A stretch of DNA of 64,000 nucleotides, from assembly GCA_029167225.1 (NCBI GenBank), contig JARFNK010000003.1, forward strand, positions 62,001 to 126,000. Reading direction: 5' to 3'. The notes beneath the pieces are model-generated. The model worked only from the letters and a program-made list of their open reading frames with translations, was not told the DNA's origin and did not search any database. The translations under genes and the position numbers were made by a program. Shown one piece after another: positions 53,281 to 62,316 of the stretch (position 1 is its first letter; the number at the start of each line of letters is the position of its first letter). This DNA is from Sphingobium arseniciresistens (GTDB lineage: Bacteria; Pseudomonadota; Alphaproteobacteria; Sphingomonadales; Sphingomonadaceae).

Positions 53281-54024
53281 ATGATCAGAAAGTGGGCGCT
53301 TGCGCTCTTGCTTGGTGCTGGGCTTTTGACATCGCCTGTGGCCTATGGTCAGGAAAAGACGGGCATCAAGCTTGGCTTCAGTCTGCCAGCAGGGAGCGCC
53401 CGGATCGTCCTGATGCGCCCGCTGGTCAAGGTCGGAGAACAGTCGACCGGCGGCATGTTCGAACCCAATGCCGACTGGACGACGCAGGCCCGGGAGAATC
53501 TGGCCGTGGCGATCACCGAAATCCAGGGCCGGCTTGGCAACAGCGTCACGCCCTATGACGAAACGGTTGGCCTGACCTCTCCGTTGACGTCTGAATATCG
53601 GTCGCTGTTCACCACTGTCGCCGATTCCGTCCGGGAGTTTCAGTTCTTTCCCGGCAATCGTCTGCCGACACGCAAGCGCAAGGACAGCTTCGAGTGGACG
53701 CTTGGGCCCGATATCCGCAGCCTTCCGGGCCTGGAGGGCGCCGATTATGCGCTGTTCATCACCACTGAAGATCAATTCGGGTCGGCAGGACGCAAGGCCT
53801 TGCAGATTTTTGCGGCGCTGGGCGGTGTCAGCGTGACGTCGGGGCTGCACATCGGCTATGCCGGGCTGATCGATCTCAAGACCGGTGATCTGGTCTGGCT
53901 GAACGCGGATCAGCAGATGGGCGGCGATGTTCGGACAGCGGAAGGTGCCCAAAAGCGAGTCAGCCAACTCTTTGAAGGGTTCCCTGGCCGAACCGTTGAA
54001 GTCGCCAACGCCGCGGCGAAATAA
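53281..54024 (+). CDS. Exported hypothetical protein, first gene of the M48 operon
   Basis: A 247-residue exported protein: signal peptide WALALLLGAGLLTSPVAYG, then a soluble domain with no membrane segment. Notable stretches are GSARIVLMRPLVKVGEQ, DWTTQARENLAVAITEIQ, DYALFITTEDQFGSAGRK and LIDLKTGDLVWLNAD. The last pattern (a Q-x-RENL helix followed by a strand and a late DLKTGDLVW) recalls CsgG/GNA1162-type lipoproteins, but there is no lipobox and I cannot claim homology. The M48 peptidase gene starts one base after its stop codon, so both are surely made together. Confidence 0.72.
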   Translation: MIRKWALALLLGAGLLTSPVAYGQEKTGIKLGFSLPAGSARIVLMRPLVKVGEQSTGGMFEPNADWTTQARENLAVAITEIQGRLGNSVTPYDETVGLTSPLTSEYRSLFTTVADSVREFQFFPGNRLPTRKRKDSFEWTLGPDIRSLPGLEGADYALFITTEDQFGSAGRKALQIFAALGGVSVTSGLHIGYAGLIDLKTGDLVWLNADQQMGGDVRTAEGAQKRVSQLFEGFPGRTVEVANAAAK

Positions 54025-54025
54025 G

Positions 54026-55207
54026 ATGTCGGGATTGCTTCGGGGCAAGCTTCTGCTGCTCGCAGGGCTATGCGGCCTGTCGTCACATGCCGGTGCCGCA
54101 GAAGTAAAGTCTCAGGCGACAGCCCTTGCGCCTTACACCCAGGCCTATGAGCCACAGGGCATCGACGAGCGCGGCATGTGGATGGTCGCGGATGAGAATG
54201 AGCGGCAGACACGCGATTCACGCTTCGTCATAAAGGACGAGGGCCTGAACGCCTATGTGCGCGGTGTCCTCTGCAAGACGGTTGGCGAGGATCGCTGCCA
54301 TGGCGTGCGCCTCTACATAATGCGGGTGCCGGCGTTCAATGCGCAAATGGCGCCCAACGGCATGATGACGATCTGGTCGGGGCTGCTGCTCCGGGCAAAA
54401 AGCGAAGCTGAATTGGGGGCGGTGCTGGGGCATGAGTTCGGCCATTTCGAGCAGCGCCACAGCTTGGAGGCGTTCAAGCGGCAGCGCACAACCACTGACA
54501 TAACGTCGTGGGCATCGATTCTTATGCCGAGCAACCCCAGCCTTTCGATAGGGGTTCTGGGTGGCATGTTCGCCTTCAACCGCGGGCAGGAGACCGAAGC
54601 CGATGTGAAGGGCTTTCAGTATCTGGCGGCGTCTCCCTATCCGGCATCGGCTGCCGCCAATATCTGGGAACGGATGATGGCGGAGCAGGACGCGACGGCC
54701 GCTGGGCGTAAGCGTAAGGTAACGCATCGCTACAATGCCGGCTTCACTGCATCGCATCCCACTGAACTCACCCGGGCGACATATTTGCGGGATCTTGCGA
54801 CAAAGGCGAATGACCCGGGCGACGAGCGTGCGGCCGAATATCGTGTGGGTTTGGCAAAATGGCTGCCCGAATTTCTGGATGATCAGGTCAAGCTCAATGA
54901 CTTTGGCGGTAGCGAATATCTGCTTGGAGAACTGGCGCTTTCTGGTGGCTGGAGCCCTGACCTGTTGTTTGCGCGGGCCGAACTCTATCGCCAGCGTGGC
55001 AATCCGCGAGACTTGACGACGGCCGCACAATTCTACCGGGAGGCAATCGACAAGGGATTGACCCGGCCAGAGGCCAGCCGCGGCCTTGGCCTGGCGCTGA
55101 TGCGCAGCCAGGAGACCGAAAGCGGCAAGCTCGCCTTGCGGCATTATCTCGAACTGAAGCCTGACGCGTCCGATGCATCGATGATTGCGTCTTTGATTGG
55201 AAATTGA
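54026..55207 (+). CDS. Exported M48-family metallopeptidase with helical C-terminal repeats
   Basis: A 393-residue exported zinc peptidase. It has a signal peptide (GKLLLLAGLCGLSSHAGA), the H-E-x-x-H site HEFGH (His136, Glu137, His140) in GAVLGHEFGHFEQRHSLE, the third ligand region GQETEAD (Glu189), and a C-terminal TPR-like part (LLFARAELYRQRGNPRDLTTAAQFYREAI). This is the BepA/LoiP-like layout of periplasmic M48 proteases that trim misassembled outer-membrane proteins, although Gly is more usual than the internal FGHFEQRH order. The flanking genes are exported too, and the three form one operon. Confidence 0.87.
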   Translation: MSGLLRGKLLLLAGLCGLSSHAGAAEVKSQATALAPYTQAYEPQGIDERGMWMVADENERQTRDSRFVIKDEGLNAYVRGVLCKTVGEDRCHGVRLYIMRVPAFNAQMAPNGMMTIWSGLLLRAKSEAELGAVLGHEFGHFEQRHSLEAFKRQRTTTDITSWASILMPSNPSLSIGVLGGMFAFNRGQETEADVKGFQYLAASPYPASAAANIWERMMAEQDATAAGRKRKVTHRYNAGFTASHPTELTRATYLRDLATKANDPGDERAAEYRVGLAKWLPEFLDDQVKLNDFGGSEYLLGELALSGGWSPDLLFARAELYRQRGNPRDLTTAAQFYREAIDKGLTRPEASRGLGLALMRSQETESGKLALRHYLELKPDASDASMIASLIGN

Positions 55208-55217
55208 GGAGCCATTC

Positions 55218-55808
55218 ATGAAGTTTACCGTACCTCTGGCTCTCACGCTGACGGCCTGTATCGCGACGTCGGCTATGGCTGGCAATTCTCTGATCGCGCC
55301 CAATAAGTCGGTCCAGGTTGCCAAAAGCGCGCTTGCCGTGACGCCGTCGAGCGAATGGAACAAGCTGGGCGCACGCCCCGGTTCCAATGGCGAAACCTGG
55401 ACGCTCGACGGCGATGGCCTTAACAAGGTCACATTCTATGGCGGGGTTGTGGACGGCAAGACCCTGTTCCGCGAAGTCGACAAACGCAACAAGCCCCTGC
55501 CCAAAGTGTCCGGCACGATGCTGCCCACCGATATCCCGGTGCTCCTGGAAAGCAGCTATCGCATTGCCTTGGGCACATCGCTCTTTTCGATCGACCATAT
55601 GGAGCCGACCAAGCTTTCGGGCGCTGACGGGGTGAAGTTCAGCTACAGCTTCGTGCTTCAGGATGATGACGTTCGGCGCAAAGGGGAGGGGCGGGCTGCG
55701 ATGAAGAGCGGGCAACTCTACATGATCACCTATGAGGCGCCTGCGCTCTATTATTTCGACCGTACCCTGCCGGCCTTCCAGAAACTCGCCGATAGCATGC
55801 GTTTTTGA
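55218..55808 (+). CDS. Exported hypothetical protein, third gene of the M48 operon
   Basis: A 196-residue exported protein with a signal peptide (FTVPLALTLTACIATSAMA; the internal LTAC could also be read as a lipobox). The mature part has ETWTLDGDGLNKVTFYGGVVDGKTLFREVD and APALYYFDRTLPAFQKLADSMRF, and is predicted globular and beta-rich. I do not recognise a family. It starts 10 bases after the M48 gene with GAGGAG in front. A substrate, chaperone or inhibitor of the M48 enzyme are all possible. Confidence 0.7.
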   Translation: MKFTVPLALTLTACIATSAMAGNSLIAPNKSVQVAKSALAVTPSSEWNKLGARPGSNGETWTLDGDGLNKVTFYGGVVDGKTLFREVDKRNKPLPKVSGTMLPTDIPVLLESSYRIALGTSLFSIDHMEPTKLSGADGVKFSYSFVLQDDDVRRKGEGRAAMKSGQLYMITYEAPALYYFDRTLPAFQKLADSMRF

Positions 55809-55828
55809 TGCTTCACCGCTGCCGCAAC

Positions 55829-55857
55829 GCAATTAGTTGACATTGTCAGGTAATTGC
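55829..55857. promoter_or_regulatory. 29-base operator palindrome over the promoter of the MarR-GNAT gene
   Basis: GCAATTA (55829-55835) pairs with TAATTGC (55851-55857), and TGACA-T-TGTCA (55838-55848) sits exactly in the middle; 12 of 14 pairs match around the centre at 55843. It covers the -35 box TTGACA. This is where a MarR repressor would bind to control its own gene. Confidence 0.65.
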
Positions 55858-55866
55858 TCCTAGCAT
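55837..55866 (+). promoter_or_regulatory. Promoter of the MarR-GNAT gene, probably giving a leaderless transcript
   Basis: TTGACA (55837-55842), 18 bases, TAGCAT (55861-55866). The start codon is at 55874, only 7 bases after the -10 box, so transcription should begin at or next to the ATG and no ribosome site fits in between. Confidence 0.6.
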
Positions 55867-55873
55867 CGTTCCC

Positions 55874-56836
55874 ATGACCGATGCCACCGTTGCGCTGCGC
55901 GCCTTCAACCGATTTCATACCCGCTTCGTGGGCGCGCTCCAGCCGCGTTACATGGGCAGCGACATGGGGCTTACGGCCGCGCGCCTGCTCTATGAGATTG
56001 CGCAGGATGACGGGGTGCTGGCGAGCGCGCTGCAGGATCGGCTGGGGCTCGATTCGGGGTATGTCAGCCGGATGTTGCGGGATTTCGAGAAGCGCGGCTG
56101 GATCGCGCGCGGGCGGGGGGACGATGCGCGGCGACGGCCAATCAGCCTGACGGCGGAAGGAAAGGCGGACCTGGCCGCGCTGGACGTTCGCACCCGCGCC
56201 GATATGGAGGGCGCCATCGCGCTGCTCAATGCCGATCAGCAGCGCAGCCTGATCGAGGCGCTGGCGACGGTGCGGTCACTGCTCGGGGACCGCCCGCGCA
56301 CATGGCATCTGCGCCCGTTCACCGCCGGCGATCTTGGCATGCTGGCCGCGCGGCAGAGCCGTATCTATGCGGGTGGTTATGGCTGGGGCCGGCCCCTGGA
56401 GGAGATCGAATATCGGGTGGTCGCCGACTTTCTGCGCGATTTCCAGCCGGGCCGCGAGCAATGCTGGATTGCCGAGGGGGAAGGCCGGATGCTGGGTTCC
56501 GTGCTGCTCACGCATGACCGTAGTGACGATGTGCCGCCGGAGACGGCGCGCCTGCGGCTGCTCTATGTCGAGGCGGATGCCCGCGGGCTCGGCATCGGCC
56601 AGGCGCTTGTCGCACAGTGCATCGGCTTCGCGCGGGAGGCGGGCTATGCGCGGATCACTCTGTGGACGCACAGCGTGCTGGAAAGCGCGCGGCGCATCTA
56701 TGCCGCTGCCGGCTTCGTGCGGACGGCGGTGGAGACCCACCATCATTTCGACGAGCCGGTCGAGGGCGAGACCTGGATGCTCGAACTGGCGCCGGCGGCG
56801 TCGGCGAATGTAAAAGAGGACATGATTTCAGGCTGA
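55874..56836 (+). CDS. MarR-GNAT fusion protein (regulator plus acetyltransferase)
   Basis: A 320-residue protein with two domains: a MarR winged-helix domain (about residues 5-140, with LQDRLGLDSGYVSRMLRDFEKRGWIARGRGDDARRRP, cut in two here by length rules: LGLDSGYVSRMLRDFEKR is the recognition part), and a GNAT domain (about 145-310) with the acetyl-CoA loop ARGLGIGQAL and the late YAAAGF. Such fusions join transcriptional control with acetylation of a small molecule. A large palindrome on its promoter indicates autorepression. Its messenger appears to be leaderless. Confidence 0.9.
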   Translation: MTDATVALRAFNRFHTRFVGALQPRYMGSDMGLTAARLLYEIAQDDGVLASALQDRLGLDSGYVSRMLRDFEKRGWIARGRGDDARRRPISLTAEGKADLAALDVRTRADMEGAIALLNADQQRSLIEALATVRSLLGDRPRTWHLRPFTAGDLGMLAARQSRIYAGGYGWGRPLEEIEYRVVADFLRDFQPGREQCWIAEGEGRMLGSVLLTHDRSDDVPPETARLRLLYVEADARGLGIGQALVAQCIGFAREAGYARITLWTHSVLESARRIYAAAGFVRTAVETHHHFDEPVEGETWMLELAPAASANVKEDMISG

Positions 56837-56908
56837 TTCGCTTCGACATTTACGAAAAAACAACTCTGGCATGCGCATCTGCTTACGGGCCAATGGAGAC
56901 CCGTTCAG

Positions 56909-58888
56909 GTGCGCGAATTCCTCACCCTCTGGCAAACGCACCGCGCGCGCGGATCGGACTATGACGCCGATGTCCGCCGCAGCCTGATCGAAACGCTCTA
57001 TGCCTCGCCCCGCTCGCTGCTGATCGGATCGCTTGCGGGCTGTGCCGTGGGCATCGCCGTGGCCAGGATCGCGCGCGATCCGGTGATCGATTCGCTGGTC
57101 ATCCTTGTCTGCATCGTCGCGCTGCTGCGCGCCGGCGTCTCGATATTCTTCCACCGGCAGCTCCGGCAGCGGCGCGCCACGGCGTCCCGCTTCTGGGAAC
57201 TGGCCTATGAGCTGGGTGCCTGGATCTATGCGGCGCTGCTGGGCTTGCTGGCCTTTGCCGCGCTGTATCGTTCTGATTCTCCGATCATGCATCTGCTGAC
57301 GGTTTCGATGACGGTCGGCTACGCCGGGGCCTCTTCAGGGCGCAACGCCGGCCGGCTCCAGATCGCCATCGGCCAGAGTTGCCTTGGGCTGTTGCCGACG
57401 GTCGCGGGCCTCTGGCTTCGGGACAGCGAAGGCTATCATGTCCTGGCCGTCGCCCTGACGCTCATGATCCTCGGCCTTGCGGAGGTCAGCCTCACCACGC
57501 ACTCCATCGTGCTCAAGGCGTTTCGGGAACAGCGCGAAAAGGGGCTGATGGCCGATCAATTTGGCGCGCTCGCCCGGTTCGACAGCCTGACGGGGGTGGA
57601 GAACCGGATGGCGATGCAGAACCGGCTCAAGGCGCTGATGGATCGCAACGACCAGCAGCATGATGCGCTGGCGATCCTGTGGATGGATCTGGATCGCTTC
57701 AAGGAAATCAACGATTCCCTTGGCCATATGGTGGGCGACAGGCTGTTGCTGGCCGCCGCGGAGCGATTGGCCATCGTGCTGGGGGACAAGGGCCATGTTG
57801 CCCGCTTCGGCGGCGATGAATTCGTCATCATCTGCCCCGATGCCGGCCGGGCCGAGGCACAGGTCTACGCCAACCGTATCCTTGCCGCCTTTGCCCAGGG
57901 CTTCGATGTGGAGGGGCATTCCCTGGCGGCGACGGCGTCCATCGGCATCGCTGTCGCCCCGCAGGACGGGCGCGACGCCGAGGAAGTGCTGCAACATGCC
58001 GATGTGGCGCTCTATGAGGCGAAGCGTCGCGGGCGCAACCGTGCAGCGAGCTTCACATGGTCGATGAAGGAACGTTTCAGCCGCGATCATGATCTGGAAA
58101 CCGGACTGCGCCGTGCGATCGAGAATGGCGAGATGAGCGTCGTCTTCCAGCCGATCGTCGCCCTGGAAAGCGGCGAGATCACCTCATGCGAGGCGCTGCT
58201 GCGCTGGAACCATCCGGTCATGGGCCATATCTCGCCGGTCGAGTTCATTCCGGTGGCCGAAAGCATCGGGCTCATCGAACCGATCACCGCATGGGTGGTG
58301 CAGCAGGCATGCGAAGCGGCGGTGCGCTGGCCTGATCCTGTTCGGGTTGCCGTCAATATCTCGGCCGCGTCGCTGAAATCCGGGGAATTGTCCGCCGCCG
58401 TCTTCGGCACCTTGCTCGCGACCGGCCTGCCCGCGCGCCGGCTTGAGCTGGAAGTGACCGAATCGGTGTTCCTCGACCAGAGCGGCTATACCAGCCGGAT
58501 GCTCGACGATCTCCGCCGCATCGGCCTGCGGCTCGTGCTCGACGATTTCGGCACCGGTTATTCCTCGCTCAGCTATCTGCGCGCGCACCGCTTCGACGCG
58601 ATCAAGGTCGATCAGAGTTTCATGGCCGGCATTGGCGACAGCCGTGAGGACCAGGCGATCGTCCATGCCATCGGATCGCTGGCCCGCGCGCTGGATATGG
58701 AGACCGTGGCCGAGGGGATCGAGACGGTAAGCCAGCTCCATTATGCCCGCGCCGCAGGGTTCACCAGCGCGCAGGGTTTTCTCCTGTGCAAGCCGCAACC
58801 GCAGGCGGTGCTCGAAGCGATGATCGTCAATGGCACGGTGCTGAACGAGATGGCAGGTGCGGGCAGATCGGAGCGCTTCATCGCCTGA
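56909..58888 (+). CDS. Membrane GGDEF-EAL protein (cyclic di-GMP turnover)
   Basis: A 659-residue protein with about six N-terminal hydrophobic segments (residues 32-200), then a GGDEF domain with an intact signature ARFGGDEF (about 300-304), and an EAL domain with SCEALLRW (Glu428), DDFGTGYSSL and KVDQSF. Both catalytic motifs look intact, so it could make and break cyclic di-GMP; the EAL parts AEGIET and the final GFLLCKP are also present. No inhibitory RxxD site precedes GGDEF. The start is a GTG at 56909. It is encoded 72 bases after the MarR-GNAT gene and 84 before tgt. Confidence 0.93.
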   Translation: MREFLTLWQTHRARGSDYDADVRRSLIETLYASPRSLLIGSLAGCAVGIAVARIARDPVIDSLVILVCIVALLRAGVSIFFHRQLRQRRATASRFWELAYELGAWIYAALLGLLAFAALYRSDSPIMHLLTVSMTVGYAGASSGRNAGRLQIAIGQSCLGLLPTVAGLWLRDSEGYHVLAVALTLMILGLAEVSLTTHSIVLKAFREQREKGLMADQFGALARFDSLTGVENRMAMQNRLKALMDRNDQQHDALAILWMDLDRFKEINDSLGHMVGDRLLLAAAERLAIVLGDKGHVARFGGDEFVIICPDAGRAEAQVYANRILAAFAQGFDVEGHSLAATASIGIAVAPQDGRDAEEVLQHADVALYEAKRRGRNRAASFTWSMKERFSRDHDLETGLRRAIENGEMSVVFQPIVALESGEITSCEALLRWNHPVMGHISPVEFIPVAESIGLIEPITAWVVQQACEAAVRWPDPVRVAVNISAASLKSGELSAAVFGTLLATGLPARRLELEVTESVFLDQSGYTSRMLDDLRRIGLRLVLDDFGTGYSSLSYLRAHRFDAIKVDQSFMAGIGDSREDQAIVHAIGSLARALDMETVAEGIETVSQLHYARAAGFTSAQGFLLCKPQPQAVLEAMIVNGTVLNEMAGAGRSERFIA

Positions 58889-60115
<1,227 letters not shown>

Positions 60116-60145
60116 TGCCCCTGGCGCGGCGGTGCCGAACATTGC

Positions 60146-61672
60146 CTATATGTCGTTGACGGAAATCTCGATCGTGTAGACGCCCTCATGCTCGTCATGG
60201 ACGAGGGGAGCGCGCAATTGCCGCGACAATCCCGTCAGAACGCGCCCGAAGCGATGGTCGAGATGGTGCTGCATGATCTTAGAGGGGCAGAGCGCGCGCG
60301 AGCCGATGCTGAGCGTCGCCCGGCCCGGCATCGACGCGGCATGTACGGCGATCCTCACGGTCGTCGCAGGATCGATCAGCATCGCCAGTTCCACCAGCTC
60401 GGTGATGAGAAAGGCGATCGGCACGGCGACGTCCTGGCTGACATGCAACTGGTCGCTGTCCACCTGAATCACCAGGCCACCGGCTTCACGGGGGCTGGTC
60501 GCCCGCAGGCTGGCGGATAATTCGCTCACAAGCGCGCGGATGCCGACGCCGCGTGTCTGTTCCAGTTCCGCATAATGGTTCCGGTGGACGACGGACAGCG
60601 CATCGACGCGGCGCTGGATGGAGGCATAGGCGTCCATCGCCTCGCGCGCATGGGCGGAGCGGGCGTGGAGGTTGATCAGGCTGGCAATGATCTGCAGGTT
60701 GTTCTTCACCCGATGATGGACCTCGCGGGTCAGCCTGCGTTGCCGCTCGAGGCTCTGCGCCATTTCCTCCTCATGGCTGGCGACATCCTCGCTGATCTCG
60801 CGAAAGGTTTCGCCCAGTGCGGCGATTTCCCGTGCCGGCGTCCGCATCTTCTTGAGTGGCTCGATCACCTCTCCGGGGCGATAGCCGGCGACGGCCCGGC
60901 GCAGCTCCACCAGCGGCCGGATGAGCAGGCGATTGACGAAGAACCACACGATGCCGGCTGCAGCCACCCACATGAACAGAGGCAGGAAGAGGGAAAGTCC
61001 GCGGGCCAATGTGACCGGCGGATCGCTCACCATCATCGTCAGGGTGATGTCGGTCGGCTCGATTCGCGCCGAGACACGCTTGTTCCGTCGGCTTTGGTCA
61101 CTGGGCAGCGCTTCCGGCGTCGATGTGGGATCGGATACGTCGATCCGCATATTGCCCTGTTGCAGCCAGATGCGCCTGTTGGGCACCGCCGCCATCGGAT
61201 CTGTCAGGGTCTGGAGATATTTGCGGCTGTAGAAGGTGAGGGCGACGAGCCGCCCATCATTGCTGAGCATCCGCATCATCAATATCTGCCCACCCGGCAG
61301 CAGCTCCGCGACCGGGCCGGTAAAGCGGCGCATGGATCCGGTGGGAATATCCCTCCCGCGCGATCCACACCGCCGGCGGGCCGACCTGTCGTACACGGCA
61401 AAGCGCGTGTCGCGGCTGGTGCGGGAATGCAGGAAGGTCTCCGCCCGTCCGCACAGGCCGGGATCGGCACGGCCGCTGGCGAGCGTGTTCACGGTCAGCC
61501 GTAAAGCTGCCTGGTCGGACAGCAGTTCTGATGACAGCTTGCGGGCGCTCTGGGTGGTCGCGACGCGCAACAGGGCGGTCTTTTCGAGGTCCGCGGTGCG
61601 GATCGCCTGCAGCGACGAAACCAATGCAACGAGCCCGAGCGGAAGCAGTGCCAGCGTCAGGATGAAGAACAT
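60146..61672 (-). CDS. phyP: PhyP, sensor-histidine-kinase-like regulator of the general stress response
   Basis: A 508-residue protein with two hydrophobic segments (2-24 and about 225-248), an extracytoplasmic part between them, a HAMP-like stretch and a HisKA_2 phosphoacceptor helix with REVHHRVKNNLQIIASL (His320 the expected site). The ATP-binding half is degenerate: ITELVELAM lacks the N-box asparagine, and no D-x-G or GLGL box is found. This fits PhyP of Sphingomonas, a kinase-like negative regulator of PhyR encoded beside nepR. The ATG at 61672 falls inside the first membrane segment; an in-frame-after-indel ATG at 61737 suggests the true start is lost to a one-base change in the C-run 61709-61713. 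Confidence 0.88.
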   Translation of the reverse strand: MFFILTLALLPLGLVALVSSLQAIRTADLEKTALLRVATTQSARKLSSELLSDQAALRLTVNTLASGRADPGLCGRAETFLHSRTSRDTRFAVYDRSARRRCGSRGRDIPTGSMRRFTGPVAELLPGGQILMMRMLSNDGRLVALTFYSRKYLQTLTDPMAAVPNRRIWLQQGNMRIDVSDPTSTPEALPSDQSRRNKRVSARIEPTDITLTMMVSDPPVTLARGLSLFLPLFMWVAAAGIVWFFVNRLLIRPLVELRRAVAGYRPGEVIEPLKKMRTPAREIAALGETFREISEDVASHEEEMAQSLERQRRLTREVHHRVKNNLQIIASLINLHARSAHAREAMDAYASIQRRVDALSVVHRNHYAELEQTRGVGIRALVSELSASLRATSPREAGGLVIQVDSDQLHVSQDVAVPIAFLITELVELAMLIDPATTVRIAVHAASMPGRATLSIGSRALCPSKIMQHHLDHRFGRVLTGLSRQLRAPLVHDEHEGVYTIEISVNDI

Positions 61673-61757
61673 CTTGACGCCGGTCGAACCGGTAATGCTG
61701 GGGACTAGCCCCCGGGAGGGGCGTCGGCCTGGGACATCCTGCTGCGGACCTTCCCAT

Positions 61758-62000
61758 TCAGTCGAGCTTGCTCAGAAGGTCGAGCATTTCCGGCGGGATC
61801 GCCTCGTCGATAGTCTGCTGATAGGCCGAGCGCAGAACATTGCCGACGTCGCCGTCGACGCCCTTCTTGCGGCTGGTCTTGCCAGCGCTGGCCTTGGCGG
61901 CGGGAGCAGTCGCTCCGCTGCCGTCCGCGCTGGCCTCCGCCTTTTTCCCTGCTGACATGTCAGTAGAAGACAAGTTGCGCCCCTTTGCCCGTCCATTCAT
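61758..62000 (-). CDS. nepR: NepR, anti-sigma factor of EcfG
   Basis: NepR holds EcfG inactive until phosphorylated PhyR takes NepR away. The protein (80 residues, or 66 from the internal ATG at 61958) has a Lys/Ala-rich N-terminal arm and the NepR core VLRSAYQQTIDEAIPPEMLDLLSKLD at the end, which matches the family's two-helix segment. It is divergent from phyR and followed by phyP. Candidate sigma-EcfG sites lie upstream at 62056-62080 and 62159-62183. In many relatives nepR is next to ecfG; here it is next to phyP and phyR. Confidence 0.93.
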   Translation of the reverse strand: MNGRAKGRNLSSTDMSAGKKAEASADGSGATAPAAKASAGKTSRKKGVDGDVGNVLRSAYQQTIDEAIPPEMLDLLSKLD

Positions 62001-62055
62001 TCGCCATTGCGTGCCAAATCACTCGAACGTCACTTTCCAACCGCATCTATAGCGG

Positions 62056-62080
62056 ACCGCTTGGGCCATATACTCGTTCC
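62056..62080 (-). promoter_or_regulatory. Candidate sigma-EcfG promoter of nepR (proximal)
   Basis: Minus strand: GGAAC (62080-62076), 16 bases, CGGT (62059-62056). The -35 is exact, the -10 differs by one base from CGTT. The start point would lie about 50 bases before the nepR ATG at 62000. Confidence 0.5.
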
Positions 62081-62158
62081 GTCCACCATAAGGGCCAAGT
62101 CGTCGCAAGGAAAAAGCATTGCGACAAGGGGGCATGGCAAAAAACCGAACGCCTGTGA

Positions 62159-62183
62159 AACAAATCGTCGCGTTGATGGTTCC
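62159..62183 (-). promoter_or_regulatory. Candidate sigma-EcfG promoter of nepR (distal)
   Basis: Minus strand: GGAAC (62183-62179), 16 bases, TGTT (62162-62159), one base away from CGTT. It would give a leader of about 150 bases. The second of two such elements in this region; either may be chance. Confidence 0.35.
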
Positions 62184-62316
62184 CTGTCCGGACGCATTTT
62201 TTCCCGGCGGTCCGCCGGGGCGGAGCGCGGCGGGTGCGGGGACTTGCCAAGGGGGCATGGGCTCTTCATCCTTGACCGTGAATTGCCGCCAATCGGGCAG
62301 GGAGTAATTACGCATC

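Larger units (their letters stand above)
62001..62316. other. Divergent control region between nepR and phyR
   Basis: A 316-base gap holding no gene. It contains two sigma-EcfG-like elements pointing to nepR and, on the other side, a TTGACC near 62272 that may belong to a phyR promoter. A ribosome site GGGAG lies 15 bases before the phyR ATG. Confidence 0.5.
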
